Notes under the pieces: model-generated | Databases searched by the model: none | Seen by the model: the letters and a program-made list of their open reading frames with translations, nothing else | Told to the model about the DNA's origin: nothing | Translations under genes and position numbers: made by a program | Part shown: one piece after another, positions 30,225-38,645 of the stretch | Layout: each line of letters opens with the position of its first letter | Numbering within the stretch: position 1 is the stretch's first letter | DNA from: Kordiimonas sp. SCSIO 12603 | GTDB taxonomy: Bacteria > Pseudomonadota > Alphaproteobacteria > Sphingomonadales > Kordiimonadaceae | Assembly: GCF_024398035.1 (NCBI RefSeq) | Contig: NZ_CP073748.1 | Location: forward strand, 2,967,001-3,031,000 | DNA length: 64,000 nt | Direction of reading: 5' to 3'

Positions 30225-30992
30225 ATGAAAAATTTAATTATCGGCAGCATATTCGCTATCGCAACAGTAGCGTCCAATGCCGTTTCAGCAGACACAATCA
30301 CCATTTCAGGCACCATCACAGATAAAGAAGGGCAGCCGGTTTCCAAATGCGATGTCTTTTTCAATAAGGAAGCATGGATTACAGATGATAGCGTTCACGT
30401 TCAGTGCGACAAAAACGGCCGCTACTCAGCAGAAATAAAGGCAGGACACTATAATAGCTTCTATGTATGTGATGAAGAAGAATACGGCAAAACAGCTCTT
30501 GAGTTCTGGGGATGGAACCTCAATTTCACCAAAAACCAAACGCTTGATGCTGCCTTTGACACACTTGAGGTTTACAGCCTGTCCACATGGGCATCAAACG
30601 GTGGGTCGAACTCCATCTTTGGTTCTTTCCGGCCTATGTCTCTCAAGAAACCTGTTTATAGAAACCTGGAGTTAAACGGCAAAACAATTGCTGTAATGGA
30701 TATTACGCCGGCGGTTGATATGCATTCAATTGCAGGGTCCATCGATGATACCCCTTTAAAGCTAGTGAACTATAACTGGACCTATGAAAAGGTTGCCAAT
30801 TGCAGTGGTGCTCCAGATGATATTTCCATCGAAAATGGTTGCTACATGCCCATGATCATTGCTCAGTTTGAAAAACCACAGATGGCGGCAGGCCAGCATA
30901 CCTTCAAAATCAGGCTCACTGATGCAGAAACTGGTAACATTGGTGAAGGCATTACCCATTTCACGAGTAACAGCAAAAATCTCGGCTTCTAA
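30225..30992 (+). CDS. Secreted hypothetical protein with a carboxypeptidase-regulatory-like domain
   Basis: A 255-aa protein with a clear signal peptide (cleavage near VSA-DTI). Residues about 25-95 look like a small beta-sandwich of the CarboxypepD_reg type (ITISGTITDKEGQPVSKCDVFFN ... DKNGRYSAEIKAGHY). The remaining ~160 residues are not recognised and contain two Cys (NCSGAP, NGCYMP) that could pair in the periplasm. No enzyme motif is visible. The gene stands alone, with a hairpin after its stop. Confidence 0.65.
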   Translation: MKNLIIGSIFAIATVASNAVSADTITISGTITDKEGQPVSKCDVFFNKEAWITDDSVHVQCDKNGRYSAEIKAGHYNSFYVCDEEEYGKTALEFWGWNLNFTKNQTLDAAFDTLEVYSLSTWASNGGSNSIFGSFRPMSLKKPVYRNLELNGKTIAVMDITPAVDMHSIAGSIDDTPLKLVNYNWTYEKVANCSGAPDDISIENGCYMPMIIAQFEKPQMAAGQHTFKIRLTDAETGNIGEGITHFTSNSKNLGF

Positions 30993-31012
30993 ACCATTCA
31001 GAAAACAAACAA

Positions 31013-31035
31013 GGCGCTCGATTGAGCGCCTCTTT
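31013..31035. terminator. Hairpin between convergent genes (bidirectional terminator)
   Basis: GGCGCTC / GAGCGCC with a 4-nt loop, followed by TCTTT on the plus strand and TTGTTTG on the minus strand. It sits between the secreted hypothetical (plus) and the thioesterase (minus). Confidence 0.7.
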
Positions 31036-31037
31036 AC

Positions 31038-31463
31038 CTAGTTTCTCAGTTTTTTCAGAACACCGCTGAAAGACATGATCGGCTCCCCATCTGAAGTGAT
31101 CATACCGCGCACAAAAATGAGAGATTTTGCTGCTCTAAGTATCTCACCATCAGCTTCGACAAGAGCTCCCGGCTTACCTGCTGATATAAATTCACTGTTA
31201 AAACCAACGGTAACACCGCCTGCCTCAGTCAAATCTTTCTTGGCGATAGCGAACAGTGCAAAATCCGCAAAGCTCATAAGAAAACCGCCATGGAGCGCAC
31301 CACCGCTGTTGGCATGGCAAGGGCTGGTCCAATAAGCAGATTTATGGGTACCGTCTTCTTTTTCTTTCATAAAGAATGGACCAAGCATATTTTCATAAGG
31401 GTCTGTGTCTCCCCAAATATGATACCCTGCGGCCTCAAGCTCTTTATTCTTTTCGTTATACAT
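31038..31463 (-). CDS. PaaI-type hotdog-fold thioesterase
   Basis: A 141-aa hotdog protein that probably hydrolyses acyl- or aryl-CoA thioesters. The family core ANSGGALHGGFLMSFADFALF is present, with the catalytic-type H-G-G and D. TVGFNSEFISAG and KSLIFVRGMI follow as the usual strands. Substrate unknown. It follows the TIGR00266 gene on the same strand, but that gene has its own terminator, so the two are probably separate units. Confidence 0.88.
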   Translation of the reverse strand: MYNEKNKELEAAGYHIWGDTDPYENMLGPFFMKEKEDGTHKSAYWTSPCHANSGGALHGGFLMSFADFALFAIAKKDLTEAGGVTVGFNSEFISAGKPGALVEADGEILRAAKSLIFVRGMITSDGEPIMSFSGVLKKLRN

Positions 31464-31480
31464 GCCTATCTTCCCAATAA

Positions 31481-31502
31481 AAAACAGGGGCTTATGCCCC
31501 TG
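31481..31502 (-). terminator. Terminator of the TIGR00266 gene
   Basis: CAGGGGC / GCCCCTG around a 4-nt loop, followed on the minus strand by TTTTTT. Confidence 0.9.
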
Positions 31503-31543
31503 CTCTTTTCATATAGCTTTTGCTTTTCGGCTGTCCAGTGAAA

Positions 31544-32395
31544 CTAAAAACGGTTATCGCCATCAAGAATGTTACCAATACCGCCAAGAAGTGAGCCCTC
31601 ACCACGGTCCTGCCCACCCATTTGCGGCGCTGACGCCCAGATACGACCAGCGAGACGACTAAATGGCAAACTCTGCAACCAAACTTTTCCCGGCCCCTGA
31701 AGACGCGCGAAGAACACCCCTTCACCACCAAAGATCATGGATTTAATACCGCCTACGCGCTCAATATCCATATCTACGTCCGCTGTCATAGCCGCAAGGC
31801 AACCAGTATCAACATGCAGAACTTCACCCGGCTTCAACTCGCGTTCAATAACAGTGCCACCCACATGCACAAACGCCCAACCATCGCCATCGAGACGCTG
31901 CATAATGAAACCTTCACCGCCAAACAGGCCCGTCATAATTTTTTGCTGGAAATGGATACCTACTTGAACACCACGTGCAGCAGCAAGAAACGCATCTTTT
32001 TGGCAAATTAAGCGTCCACCATATTCATCGAGTTTAATAGGAAGAATACTACCTGGATACGGAGAAGCAAATGCCACACGTGCTTTCCCAGCACCTTCAT
32101 GAGTGAATACAGTGGTAAACAGGCTTTCTCCGGTAAGGAGGCGCTTACCTGCACCAAGAAGCTTGCCCATAAAGCCACCTTCCTGGCCAGAGCCATCACC
32201 AAACACAGCGCTCATGCCAATATATTGGTCCTTGAACATCATTGCCCCTGCTTCCGCGATTGCGGATTCGCCCGGATCAAGTTCAATTTCTACAAACTGC
32301 ATTTCCGAGCCTTTGATTTCAAAATCAATGTCATCGGAAACACTCGTATTCCTGGCGTGGCGTGAAACCCGAACTTCTGGAACATGCATGCTCAT
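31544..32395 (-). CDS. TIGR00266 / AIM24-family protein
   Basis: A 283-aa soluble protein with no signal peptide. The body is the TIGR00266 beta-prism fold (MQFVEIELDPGESAIAEAGAMMFKD ... GGEGFIMQRLDGDGWAFVHVGGTVIERELKPGEVLHVDTGCLAAM). It is related to mitochondrial AIM24 and of unknown molecular role. The C-terminus is Gly-rich (EGSLLGGIGNILDGD). The start ATG follows GAGGGG. Divergent from sppA across 126 bp. Confidence 0.9.
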   Translation of the reverse strand: MSMHVPEVRVSRHARNTSVSDDIDFEIKGSEMQFVEIELDPGESAIAEAGAMMFKDQYIGMSAVFGDGSGQEGGFMGKLLGAGKRLLTGESLFTTVFTHEGAGKARVAFASPYPGSILPIKLDEYGGRLICQKDAFLAAARGVQVGIHFQQKIMTGLFGGEGFIMQRLDGDGWAFVHVGGTVIERELKPGEVLHVDTGCLAAMTADVDMDIERVGGIKSMIFGGEGVFFARLQGPGKVWLQSLPFSRLAGRIWASAPQMGGQDRGEGSLLGGIGNILDGDNRF

Positions 32396-32521
32396 AATTT
32401 TCCCCTCATGCTGGCGTAATCTTCAAATTATTGTTGAAGCGCTTGACCTTACATTTAATCACGCGCACCCTTATATAAAGAAGTAACTAAATTTGAAATT
32501 TCAAGAGTGGAGCAACCTGCC

Positions 32522-34360
32522 ATGAAAGGCATTTGGGCGCTAATTAAATCTATTGGTAAATTTATTCAGGGGCTGGGCTCACTTGCTGTAGGCCTGTTTG
32601 TATTAATTATTCTTGCTGTAGCAATTGGAGTGAACCAGCCAGAAAAACTCCCTAACGTCCCTGACGGTGCTGTTCTGGTACTTGCACCAAGTGGTGTTAT
32701 TGTAGAGCAAACTGCACTACCAGACCCATTTGCCGCAGCACTTCCACAATACAACAACCAACCGCCACAGGTAAGTATCCACGATATTACAACAGCGCTA
32801 AAACGTGCCAAAAGCGATGACCGTATTGCCGCTCTTGCAATATTAACTGATTCACTTTGGGGTGCTGGCCCAAGCCACTTACATACAATTGCTGGCGCTA
32901 TTGGTGATTTCAAAGAAAGCGGCAAGAAAGTTTATGCTATTTCCACCGCTTACAGCCAATCGGCCTACTTACTTGCCGCTCAAGCTGATAAAGTTTACCT
33001 GAATCCAGCAGGCAGTGTGCTGCTCTCTGGCTACGGTTCTTACCCAATATACTTCAAGAGCATGCTTGATAAAATTGGTGCTACAGTGAATGTATTCCGT
33101 GTGGGTACATATAAAGCGGCAGTTGAACCATTTATCCGTGATGATATGTCACCTGCTGCTAAAGAAGCTAACCTCGCGTTCCTTGGTGGTCTTTGGAACC
33201 AATATACATCTTCAGTTGAAAATGCTCGCAACATGGAAGCTGGTGCTATTCAGGCAAGTTTTGAAAACCTTGCAACAGATTTTGCTGCTGTAAATGGTAA
33301 CTTTGGTGAATACGCAAAACAGCAAAACCTTGTTGATGAACTCGCTGCACGCATCACATGGCGTGATGCGCTGGCTGAAGAGTTTGGCTATAATGATAAT
33401 GGTTCCAGCTTTAACCAGATCCATTACCGTAGCTATCTTTCTGCCACTCAAGGCATGAGAGAAACCTCTAAAAACAAAATCGCTGTGATTACCGCTCAAG
33501 GCAACATCGTTATGGGCGAAGGCCCTGTACAAGTTGCAGCAGCAGAAACGATTGTTGATTACATCCGTACTGCCCGTGAAAACAGCAATACGAAAGCTAT
33601 CGTTCTTCGTGTAGACAGCCCCGGCGGTTCTGCGTTTGCTTCCGAGCTTATTCGTCAGGAACTAGCGGTAGCGCAAGAGCAAGGTATCAAGGTTATTGCC
33701 TCAATGGGTCCGGTTGCGGCCTCTGGTGGTTACTGGATTTCGGCAACAGCAGATGAAATCTGGGCGGCACCGAGCACAATTACTGGTTCAATCGGTATTT
33801 TCGGCATGCTGCCAACTTATGAAAACACATTGGATAAAATCGGCGTTCACTCAGACGGCGTTGGCACAACACCACTTGCAAGCGGCTTTAGCCCAACCCG
33901 TGCTTTGAACGATACAACGAAAATGCTTATTCAGGGTTCTATTGAAAATGGTTATGACGAATTCCTAAGCCTTGTGGCTCGTGGTCGTAACATGAGCAAA
34001 GAAGATGTAGATAAGATCGCCCAAGGCCGTGTGTGGATTGGTGAAACAGCCAAGGAACTCGGACTGGTTGACCATCTTGGTGGTTTTGATGATGCTGTTA
34101 AAGCAGCTGCGACAGCTGCTGGCGTTGATGATTATGAAGTTGTTTTCTACCGGGAGAAAATCGATCCATTCGATCAACTGCTTCTTGATATGCTGAATTC
34201 AACGGTTGGTATTGACGGCATTGGTAATGGGCAAACATCTACCATCACCAAGCTTCTTCAGAAAACCGAAGGCCTTCAGGAAAGCATTGAATTCCTGACA
34301 ACACTCAACGATCCGCAAAACCGTTATGTAGTTTGTATGACATGTGAGGTACGCCAATGA
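32522..34360 (+). CDS. sppA: Signal peptide peptidase SppA, 67K type
   Basis: A 612-aa inner-membrane serine protease that degrades leftover signal peptides. One N-terminal membrane helix (about 18-36) precedes tandem S49 domains. The Ser/Lys dyad is present: K198 in [10 protein letters not shown] and S401 in [10 protein letters not shown], as in the E. coli-type double-length enzyme. The ATG at 32522 is preferred over a GTG five codons upstream. Its stop overlaps the msrB start by 4 bp (ATGA), so the two are translationally coupled. Confidence 0.95.
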   Translation: MKGIWALIKSIGKFIQGLGSLAVGLFVLIILAVAIGVNQPEKLPNVPDGAVLVLAPSGVIVEQTALPDPFAAALPQYNNQPPQVSIHDITTALKRAKSDDRIAALAILTDSLWGAGPSHLHTIAGAIGDFKESGKKVYAISTAYSQSAYLLAAQADKVYLNPAGSVLLSGYGSYPIYFKSMLDKIGATVNVFRVGTYKAAVEPFIRDDMSPAAKEANLAFLGGLWNQYTSSVENARNMEAGAIQASFENLATDFAAVNGNFGEYAKQQNLVDELAARITWRDALAEEFGYNDNGSSFNQIHYRSYLSATQGMRETSKNKIAVITAQGNIVMGEGPVQVAAAETIVDYIRTARENSNTKAIVLRVDSPGGSAFASELIRQELAVAQEQGIKVIASMGPVAASGGYWISATADEIWAAPSTITGSIGIFGMLPTYENTLDKIGVHSDGVGTTPLASGFSPTRALNDTTKMLIQGSIENGYDEFLSLVARGRNMSKEDVDKIAQGRVWIGETAKELGLVDHLGGFDDAVKAAATAAGVDDYEVVFYREKIDPFDQLLLDMLNSTVGIDGIGNGQTSTITKLLQKTEGLQESIEFLTTLNDPQNRYVVCMTCEVRQ

Positions 34361-34755
34361 CATCCGACGTAACTAAAACTGATGAAGAGTGGCGTGAAGA
34401 GCTAACACCTGAAGAGTATCAGGTTTGCAGATGCGGGGGCACAGAGCCCCCCTTCTCTGGCAAATACTGGAACACGAAGGATGATGGCATTTACCACTGC
34501 ACCGCATGTGATGCCCCACTTTTTGATAGCGAGACCAAATATGATAGCGGGTCTGGCTGGCCAAGCTTTTGGGCTGGTATTGAAAGCGGCGCGATTACAG
34601 AGAAACGAGATACAAGCCACGGTATGATCCGTACGGAAATTACATGTGCTAAATGTGATAGTCATTTAGGCCATGTTTTCCCTGATGGTCCCCAACCCAC
34701 AGGCCTTCGTTACTGTACGAATTCCGCATCTTTAAATTTGAAACCAAAATCGTAG
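34357..34755 (+). CDS. msrB: Peptide-methionine (R)-S-oxide reductase MsrB
   Basis: Reduces methionine-R-sulfoxide in proteins. In this 132-aa cytoplasmic form the zinc ligands are C48, C51, C97 and C100, and the catalytic cysteine is C120 ([10 protein letters not shown]). The family text [11 protein letters not shown] is intact. There is no signal peptide. The start overlaps the sppA stop in ATGA. MsrA is not adjacent. Confidence 0.96.
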   Translation: MTSDVTKTDEEWREELTPEEYQVCRCGGTEPPFSGKYWNTKDDGIYHCTACDAPLFDSETKYDSGSGWPSFWAGIESGAITEKRDTSHGMIRTEITCAKCDSHLGHVFPDGPQPTGLRYCTNSASLNLKPKS

Positions 34756-34819
34756 CGTTTCACAAATTCGAACACAGGTTCCCGATTTAGTTCTCTACAG
34801 AGATTAAAATCAAACACCT

Positions 34820-34858
34820 ATCTTTGCCTCAAGCGAACAAAAGCTAAGAGGCAAAGAT
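34820..34858 (+). promoter_or_regulatory. Inverted repeat that covers the azoR ribosome binding site
   Basis: ATCTTTGCCTC (34820-34830) and GAGGCAAAGAT (34848-34858) are perfect 11-bp inverted repeats around a 17-nt loop. The downstream arm contains the GAGG Shine-Dalgarno of azoR, and its last base lies 1 base before the azoR ATG. In mRNA this would bury the ribosome site. As DNA it could instead bind a dimeric regulator. There is no T-run, so it is not a terminator. Confidence 0.75.
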
Positions 34859-34859
34859 C

Positions 34860-35447
34860 ATGACACACACTAAACTTCTACGTATCGATAGCAGCGCCCG
34901 TACTGAGGCATCTGTAAGCCGTATGCTTGCAGATAAGCTAATCGATCACCTTTCACCAGCAACCGTAATCAGCAGAGATGTGGCAGGCACAATGCCCTTC
35001 ATTGATGAAAGCTGGGTTGGCGCAAACTTCACACCGCCTGAAGACCGTACAGATGAGCAGAAGGAAAGACTGACTTTCTCCGATGAACTTATCTCAGAAT
35101 TGAAAGCTGCTGATACCATCGTCATTTCATCTCCAGCTTATAATTTCAGCGTTCCAGCAAGCCTGAAAGCATGGATTGATCTGGTATGCCGTGCAGGCGT
35201 TACATTTCGTTATACGGAAAACGGCCCTGAAGGCATTCTGGAACAAGGCAAGAAGGCCTATATCGTGTTTACATCTGGCGGTACGCCTGCTGGTGCGGAT
35301 TATGACTATGCAACATCATACCTGAAGCACATTATGAGTTTTATCGGTATTTATGATGTGACGATCGTGGCTGCTGACCAGCTTGGTCAAAACGCAGACG
35401 AAAAAATTGAAGCCGCTATGAAAACAATCACAGAGGTAGCAGCGTAA
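34860..35447 (+). CDS. azoR: FMN-dependent NADH-azoreductase / quinone reductase
   Basis: A 195-aa flavodoxin-fold enzyme that reduces quinones and azo compounds by two electrons, usually as a dimer. The FMN-binding N-terminal text is LLRIDSSARTEASVSR. SSPAYNFSVPASLKAWIDLVCRAG (with the usual P-x-Y-N-F) and FTSGGTPAG mark the family. It is transcribed alone, between the inverted repeat over its start site and a strong terminator. The hairpin suggests induction at the level of translation or by an adjacent operator, but this is inference. Confidence 0.94.
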   Translation: MTHTKLLRIDSSARTEASVSRMLADKLIDHLSPATVISRDVAGTMPFIDESWVGANFTPPEDRTDEQKERLTFSDELISELKAADTIVISSPAYNFSVPASLKAWIDLVCRAGVTFRYTENGPEGILEQGKKAYIVFTSGGTPAGADYDYATSYLKHIMSFIGIYDVTIVAADQLGQNADEKIEAAMKTITEVAA

Positions 35448-35462
35448 TCCTATCTTACACCG

Positions 35463-35511
35463 GGCAGTAGCTTTCCCCTATTCTCCTCCTTAGAGCTGCT
35501 GCCTGTTTTTA
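35463..35511 (+). terminator. Terminator of azoR
   Basis: GGCAGTAGCT pairs with AGCTGCTGCC (10 bp, one G-U) across a 21-nt loop and is followed by TGTTTTTA. It overlaps the last codon of the convergent DUF3667 gene. Confidence 0.8.
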
Positions 35512-36966
35512 TAGATCTTTCAAACCTTCAAAAATAGCTGCGCTAAGCCCCACCATCATCAATAGGGTATAACTCACCCAGATAAAGCCCGCTTTGAAAA
35601 AGGCGCGTAACCAGCCTTGGTTCTGCCCTACCTTCAATGAAATAATCAGATAAAGCGAGGCCCCCCACCAGAAGAGCATAAACCCAGATTCGCCACCAAA
35701 AACAGGGACCACCACAATTAAGGCTGAAAACAGCAAAAACAGGAAGCTGTGGAAATGAAGCGAGAATACAAGCTGGTGAATATAGACCCGCTTTTTGCCC
35801 CAGTGGAATAAACGAAGGATCAGCGCGAAAAGCGGTACCATCACAAACAGGGTCTTTGGCAGCCATTCGTTAAACAGATCATTAAACCGTCTTGGTTCTT
35901 TTAGTGCACGAGCCAGCCCTCTCACTACCTCTTTTGCGGTATCGGAATTATCATCACTATTCAGGAATTTATCCAAATCTTCCTGCTTAATGCCTTCATA
36001 TTCCTCATCCGGCTTATGCACAAACATGCGTACAGATACATAATAGGGAAACTTATCCCCAAAAATATCCAAATCGCTTTCACCTTGTGCAACGCGAACA
36101 CGTTCTTCCGCTTCTTCAATTTGATCTTTAGCTCCCAACAGGGCTTCCCGCACCTTGGCTTTATCCTCATCAGACATTTCCACCGGCAAATCGGCTATCT
36201 GCTTTTCAATATCGTTGAGAGTTTCATCAAATTTCTGATCTCTGCGGCTCTGCCCCTTAACTCCCTCCTTGAAACCCTGAAGGAATTCACCAACCATCGT
36301 CTGGCTTTCTTCGTCTTCAGGCTTAGTTGAAGCTGCCTCAGGCTCAGCTTTCGCCGGTACAGCTTTACTTTGTTCGCCTTCCTCATTTTTTGGCTCGTAA
36401 TTATTAAAGCCCGTCACCAGATCATCGATCGCTGATCTGTTCTTCCCATCATCCTGCACTGTAGGCGGCGGTGGTGTATCGGGCGTGTTTCCTTCGGAGC
36501 TTTCAGAAACTACGGGCGTTTCAGGCGGGGCATCTTTTGCCGTCAACTTGATATCCAGGATCAGAATATCAAACAGCCAAAGAATGGCGAAAAACATGAT
36601 CGAAACGGAAAGGTAGAGCCGAAGCGGCGGCACAAAACGAGCCCTTCGCCCCATACTATATGCCCGTGTTAATCCCCCCGGCACCAGAAGGATCAGGAAG
36701 ATACTTTTGATCAACCTGCTATCAGCAGAGAAAACATTATCAAGAAGTTCACGGAAAAAAGTCCAGATAGGGCGGCGAAGGTCGTCATCCTTTTGCCCGC
36801 ATATATGGCAAAACGGCCCCGTGAGCGGAACCTTACAGTTCATACAGCTTTGGCCTGTACCTTTTTTATCTTCCTCGATAACACGGTATGACTGCTGTGT
36901 ATCACGTTCGCTGCGCAAGCGTTTACGTCTTAATTCAATGGACCATTTTCGAAAAATAGAAAACAT
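35509..36966 (-). CDS. DUF3667 membrane protein with zinc ribbon and long acidic insert
   Basis: A 485-aa protein. An N-terminal zinc ribbon (C41, C44, C53, C56; CMNCKVPLTGPFCHICGQ) is followed by PLRLYLSVSIMFF and a first membrane helix at about 115-137. An unusually long Pro/Glu/Lys-rich soluble insert (about 140-350) precedes four C-terminal membrane helices. DUF3667 proteins are shorter as a rule and have no assigned role. The insert has a helical charged part (IEKQIADLPVEMSDEDKAKV) that may be coiled. It stands alone on the minus strand. Confidence 0.82.
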   Translation of the reverse strand: MFSIFRKWSIELRRKRLRSERDTQQSYRVIEEDKKGTGQSCMNCKVPLTGPFCHICGQKDDDLRRPIWTFFRELLDNVFSADSRLIKSIFLILLVPGGLTRAYSMGRRARFVPPLRLYLSVSIMFFAILWLFDILILDIKLTAKDAPPETPVVSESSEGNTPDTPPPPTVQDDGKNRSAIDDLVTGFNNYEPKNEEGEQSKAVPAKAEPEAASTKPEDEESQTMVGEFLQGFKEGVKGQSRRDQKFDETLNDIEKQIADLPVEMSDEDKAKVREALLGAKDQIEEAEERVRVAQGESDLDIFGDKFPYYVSVRMFVHKPDEEYEGIKQEDLDKFLNSDDNSDTAKEVVRGLARALKEPRRFNDLFNEWLPKTLFVMVPLFALILRLFHWGKKRVYIHQLVFSLHFHSFLFLLFSALIVVVPVFGGESGFMLFWWGASLYLIISLKVGQNQGWLRAFFKAGFIWVSYTLLMMVGLSAAIFEGLKDL

Positions 36967-37043
36967 CGCTGATACCCCTCTAAAGCCTTATATATCATAA
37001 GAAAAAGAGAGGTCCAGCATTTCAAACTGCTTGGGTGCTATGC

Positions 37044-37700
37044 TTAACCAGCACGCCCAAGCGCCTGATCAGATACAAATGGGTTGCTTTGTCGCTCTGC
37101 TCCAAATGTTGAAAGCGGGCCATGCCCCGGTACAAATGTAACGTCGTTACCAAGCGGCCAAAGCTTGGTTGTAATTGCTGTGATCAAGGTCTGCAAATCG
37201 CCACGTGGGAAATCTGTGCGGCCGATCGACCCTTGGAACAACACATCGCCAACGAAGGCAACTTTGTGGGCTTCATTATAGAAAACCACGTGCCCCGGCG
37301 TATGCCCCGGCGTGAAAATAACTTTCAGGGTTTGGTTGCCAACCTGAATTTCTTCACCGTCATCAAGCCACTGATCCGGTGTACAGCAGCGCAAGCCTGC
37401 CATCCCGTAATTGGCTGCATGTTCTTCAATCTGATCAAGCCAGAATTTATCTTCCTTATGCGGCCCAATGATCGGCAGATTAAGCTTTTCCTTGATGTCA
37501 GCTGCGCCGCCAGCGTGGTCCAGATGGCCGTGAGTAAGTAGCAGCTTGGTAAGTTTCACACCCAATTTTTCAACATGTGCCAGCAGTTTTTCGTGATCTC
37601 CACCCGGGTCCACGAGCGCGCCTTCCATGGTTTCATCACACCAGATAATGCTGCAATTCTGTGAGAAAGACGTTACGGGAATAATCTGAGCTTTAAGCAT
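37044..37700 (-). CDS. YcbL-like MBL-fold metallo-hydrolase (glyoxalase II-like)
   Basis: A 218-aa metallo-beta-lactamase-fold hydrolase. The metal motif THGHLDH lies at 56-62 (H57, H59, D61, H62). The remaining ligands are in FTPGHTPGHV (His), FVGDVLFQ (Asp) and FVPGHGP (His). The sequence (SFSQNCSIIWCDETMEGALVDPGG) matches the YcbL type II glyoxalase group, which cleaves S-lactoylglutathione or related thioesters. The ATG follows AAGG. Cytosolic. Confidence 0.92.
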   Translation of the reverse strand: MLKAQIIPVTSFSQNCSIIWCDETMEGALVDPGGDHEKLLAHVEKLGVKLTKLLLTHGHLDHAGGAADIKEKLNLPIIGPHKEDKFWLDQIEEHAANYGMAGLRCCTPDQWLDDGEEIQVGNQTLKVIFTPGHTPGHVVFYNEAHKVAFVGDVLFQGSIGRTDFPRGDLQTLITAITTKLWPLGNDVTFVPGHGPLSTFGAERQSNPFVSDQALGRAG

Positions 37701-37821
37701 GACATACCTTAATAAAACTGTTGGCCTTGGTGGCTAAAATAAAGCCTGATGTAAAAAAGAAAAGCCTTGCTGATAAAAATCTCGGTGATACACAGGTTGA
37801 TATAGAGGTTAAGGGAAATTT

Positions 37822-38022
37822 ATGAACCGTCTTTTTGCATTCATTGCTGTATTCATACTGGCAAGCTGCAGTGTCGTTACACTGCCAATTAAGGTTGCGA
37901 CCAAAACTGTTGAAACGGCCGTAGACGTAACAGCTACAACAGTTGATATCATCACACCTGATGGCGGCGATGATGATAAAGAAGACAAAGAAGGTAAACC
38001 TCAAGAGCACCTTCTCCCATGA
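37822..38022 (+). CDS. Small lipoprotein (NF038104-like)
   Basis: A 66-aa precursor with a lipobox ASC (Cys16) after a short signal. The mature part (CSVVTLPIKVATKTVETAVDVTA) has a short hydrophobic, Val/Thr-rich pattern and then an acidic tail. This resembles small lipoproteins that carry a CSVVxxPxKVAxK-type start and have no known role. The stop overlaps the kynB start (ATGA), so the two are translated together. The name rests on memory of the family pattern. Confidence 0.75.
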   Translation: MNRLFAFIAVFILASCSVVTLPIKVATKTVETAVDVTATTVDIITPDGGDDDKEDKEGKPQEHLLP

Positions 38023-38645
38023 GCCGCATATACGATATCAGCCAACGCATAAGATCAGACATACCTGTTTGGCCCGGAGATCGGGAATTCTCATTAACAC
38101 GCACCTGGAACATCGATTCAGAAAGCCCAGTGAATGTGAGCGAGATAACCCTGTCAACGCACACCGGCACACATGCCGATGCCCGGCTTCATTTTGATGA
38201 TAATGGGACGGACTGTGCGGACACCAACCTAGCGCCTTATATTGGCCCAGCTTACGTTCTTGATCTGTCAGACAAAATAAACAGCCTAGTAGAACCAGAG
38301 CATCTACAGGCACTCCCTAAAACTGTGGACCGTGTTCTAGTAAAACTGTTTAAAGAGTTCCCTCACGACGGTTGGAAACCAGATTTTCCAGCAATCAGCC
38401 CAGACGCAATTGCCTTACTCGCCGAAAAAGGCTGTCAGCTCATTGGCACCGATGTGCCCTCGCTTGATCCACAGGAAAGCAAAACACTGGATGCTCACTT
38501 TGCTGTAGACAAAGCAAGCATGGCAATCCTTGAAGGTTTGGTGTTAGACGATGTGCCAGAAGGTCTTTATGAGCTGATCGCCTTGCCGCTTAAAATTGAA
38601 GGAGCAGACGGCAGCCCCGTAAGAGCTATCCTTAGAACCCTTTAA
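38019..38645 (+). CDS. kynB: Kynurenine formamidase (arylformamidase) KynB
   Basis: A 208-aa metal-dependent hydrolase (cyclase family) that turns N-formylkynurenine into kynurenine. The metal motif is HTGTHADARLHF, where family members usually have Pro in place of Arg (HxGxHxDAPxH). The C-terminal part DVPSLDPQESKTLDAHFAV ... LEGLVLDDVPEGLYELIALPLK is a close match to KynB. No tryptophan dioxygenase or kynureninase is adjacent. The start is coupled to the small lipoprotein. It ends in a 4-bp overlap with the convergent DUF1835 gene. Confidence 0.9.
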   Translation: MSRIYDISQRIRSDIPVWPGDREFSLTRTWNIDSESPVNVSEITLSTHTGTHADARLHFDDNGTDCADTNLAPYIGPAYVLDLSDKINSLVEPEHLQALPKTVDRVLVKLFKEFPHDGWKPDFPAISPDAIALLAEKGCQLIGTDVPSLDPQESKTLDAHFAVDKASMAILEGLVLDDVPEGLYELIALPLKIEGADGSPVRAILRTL

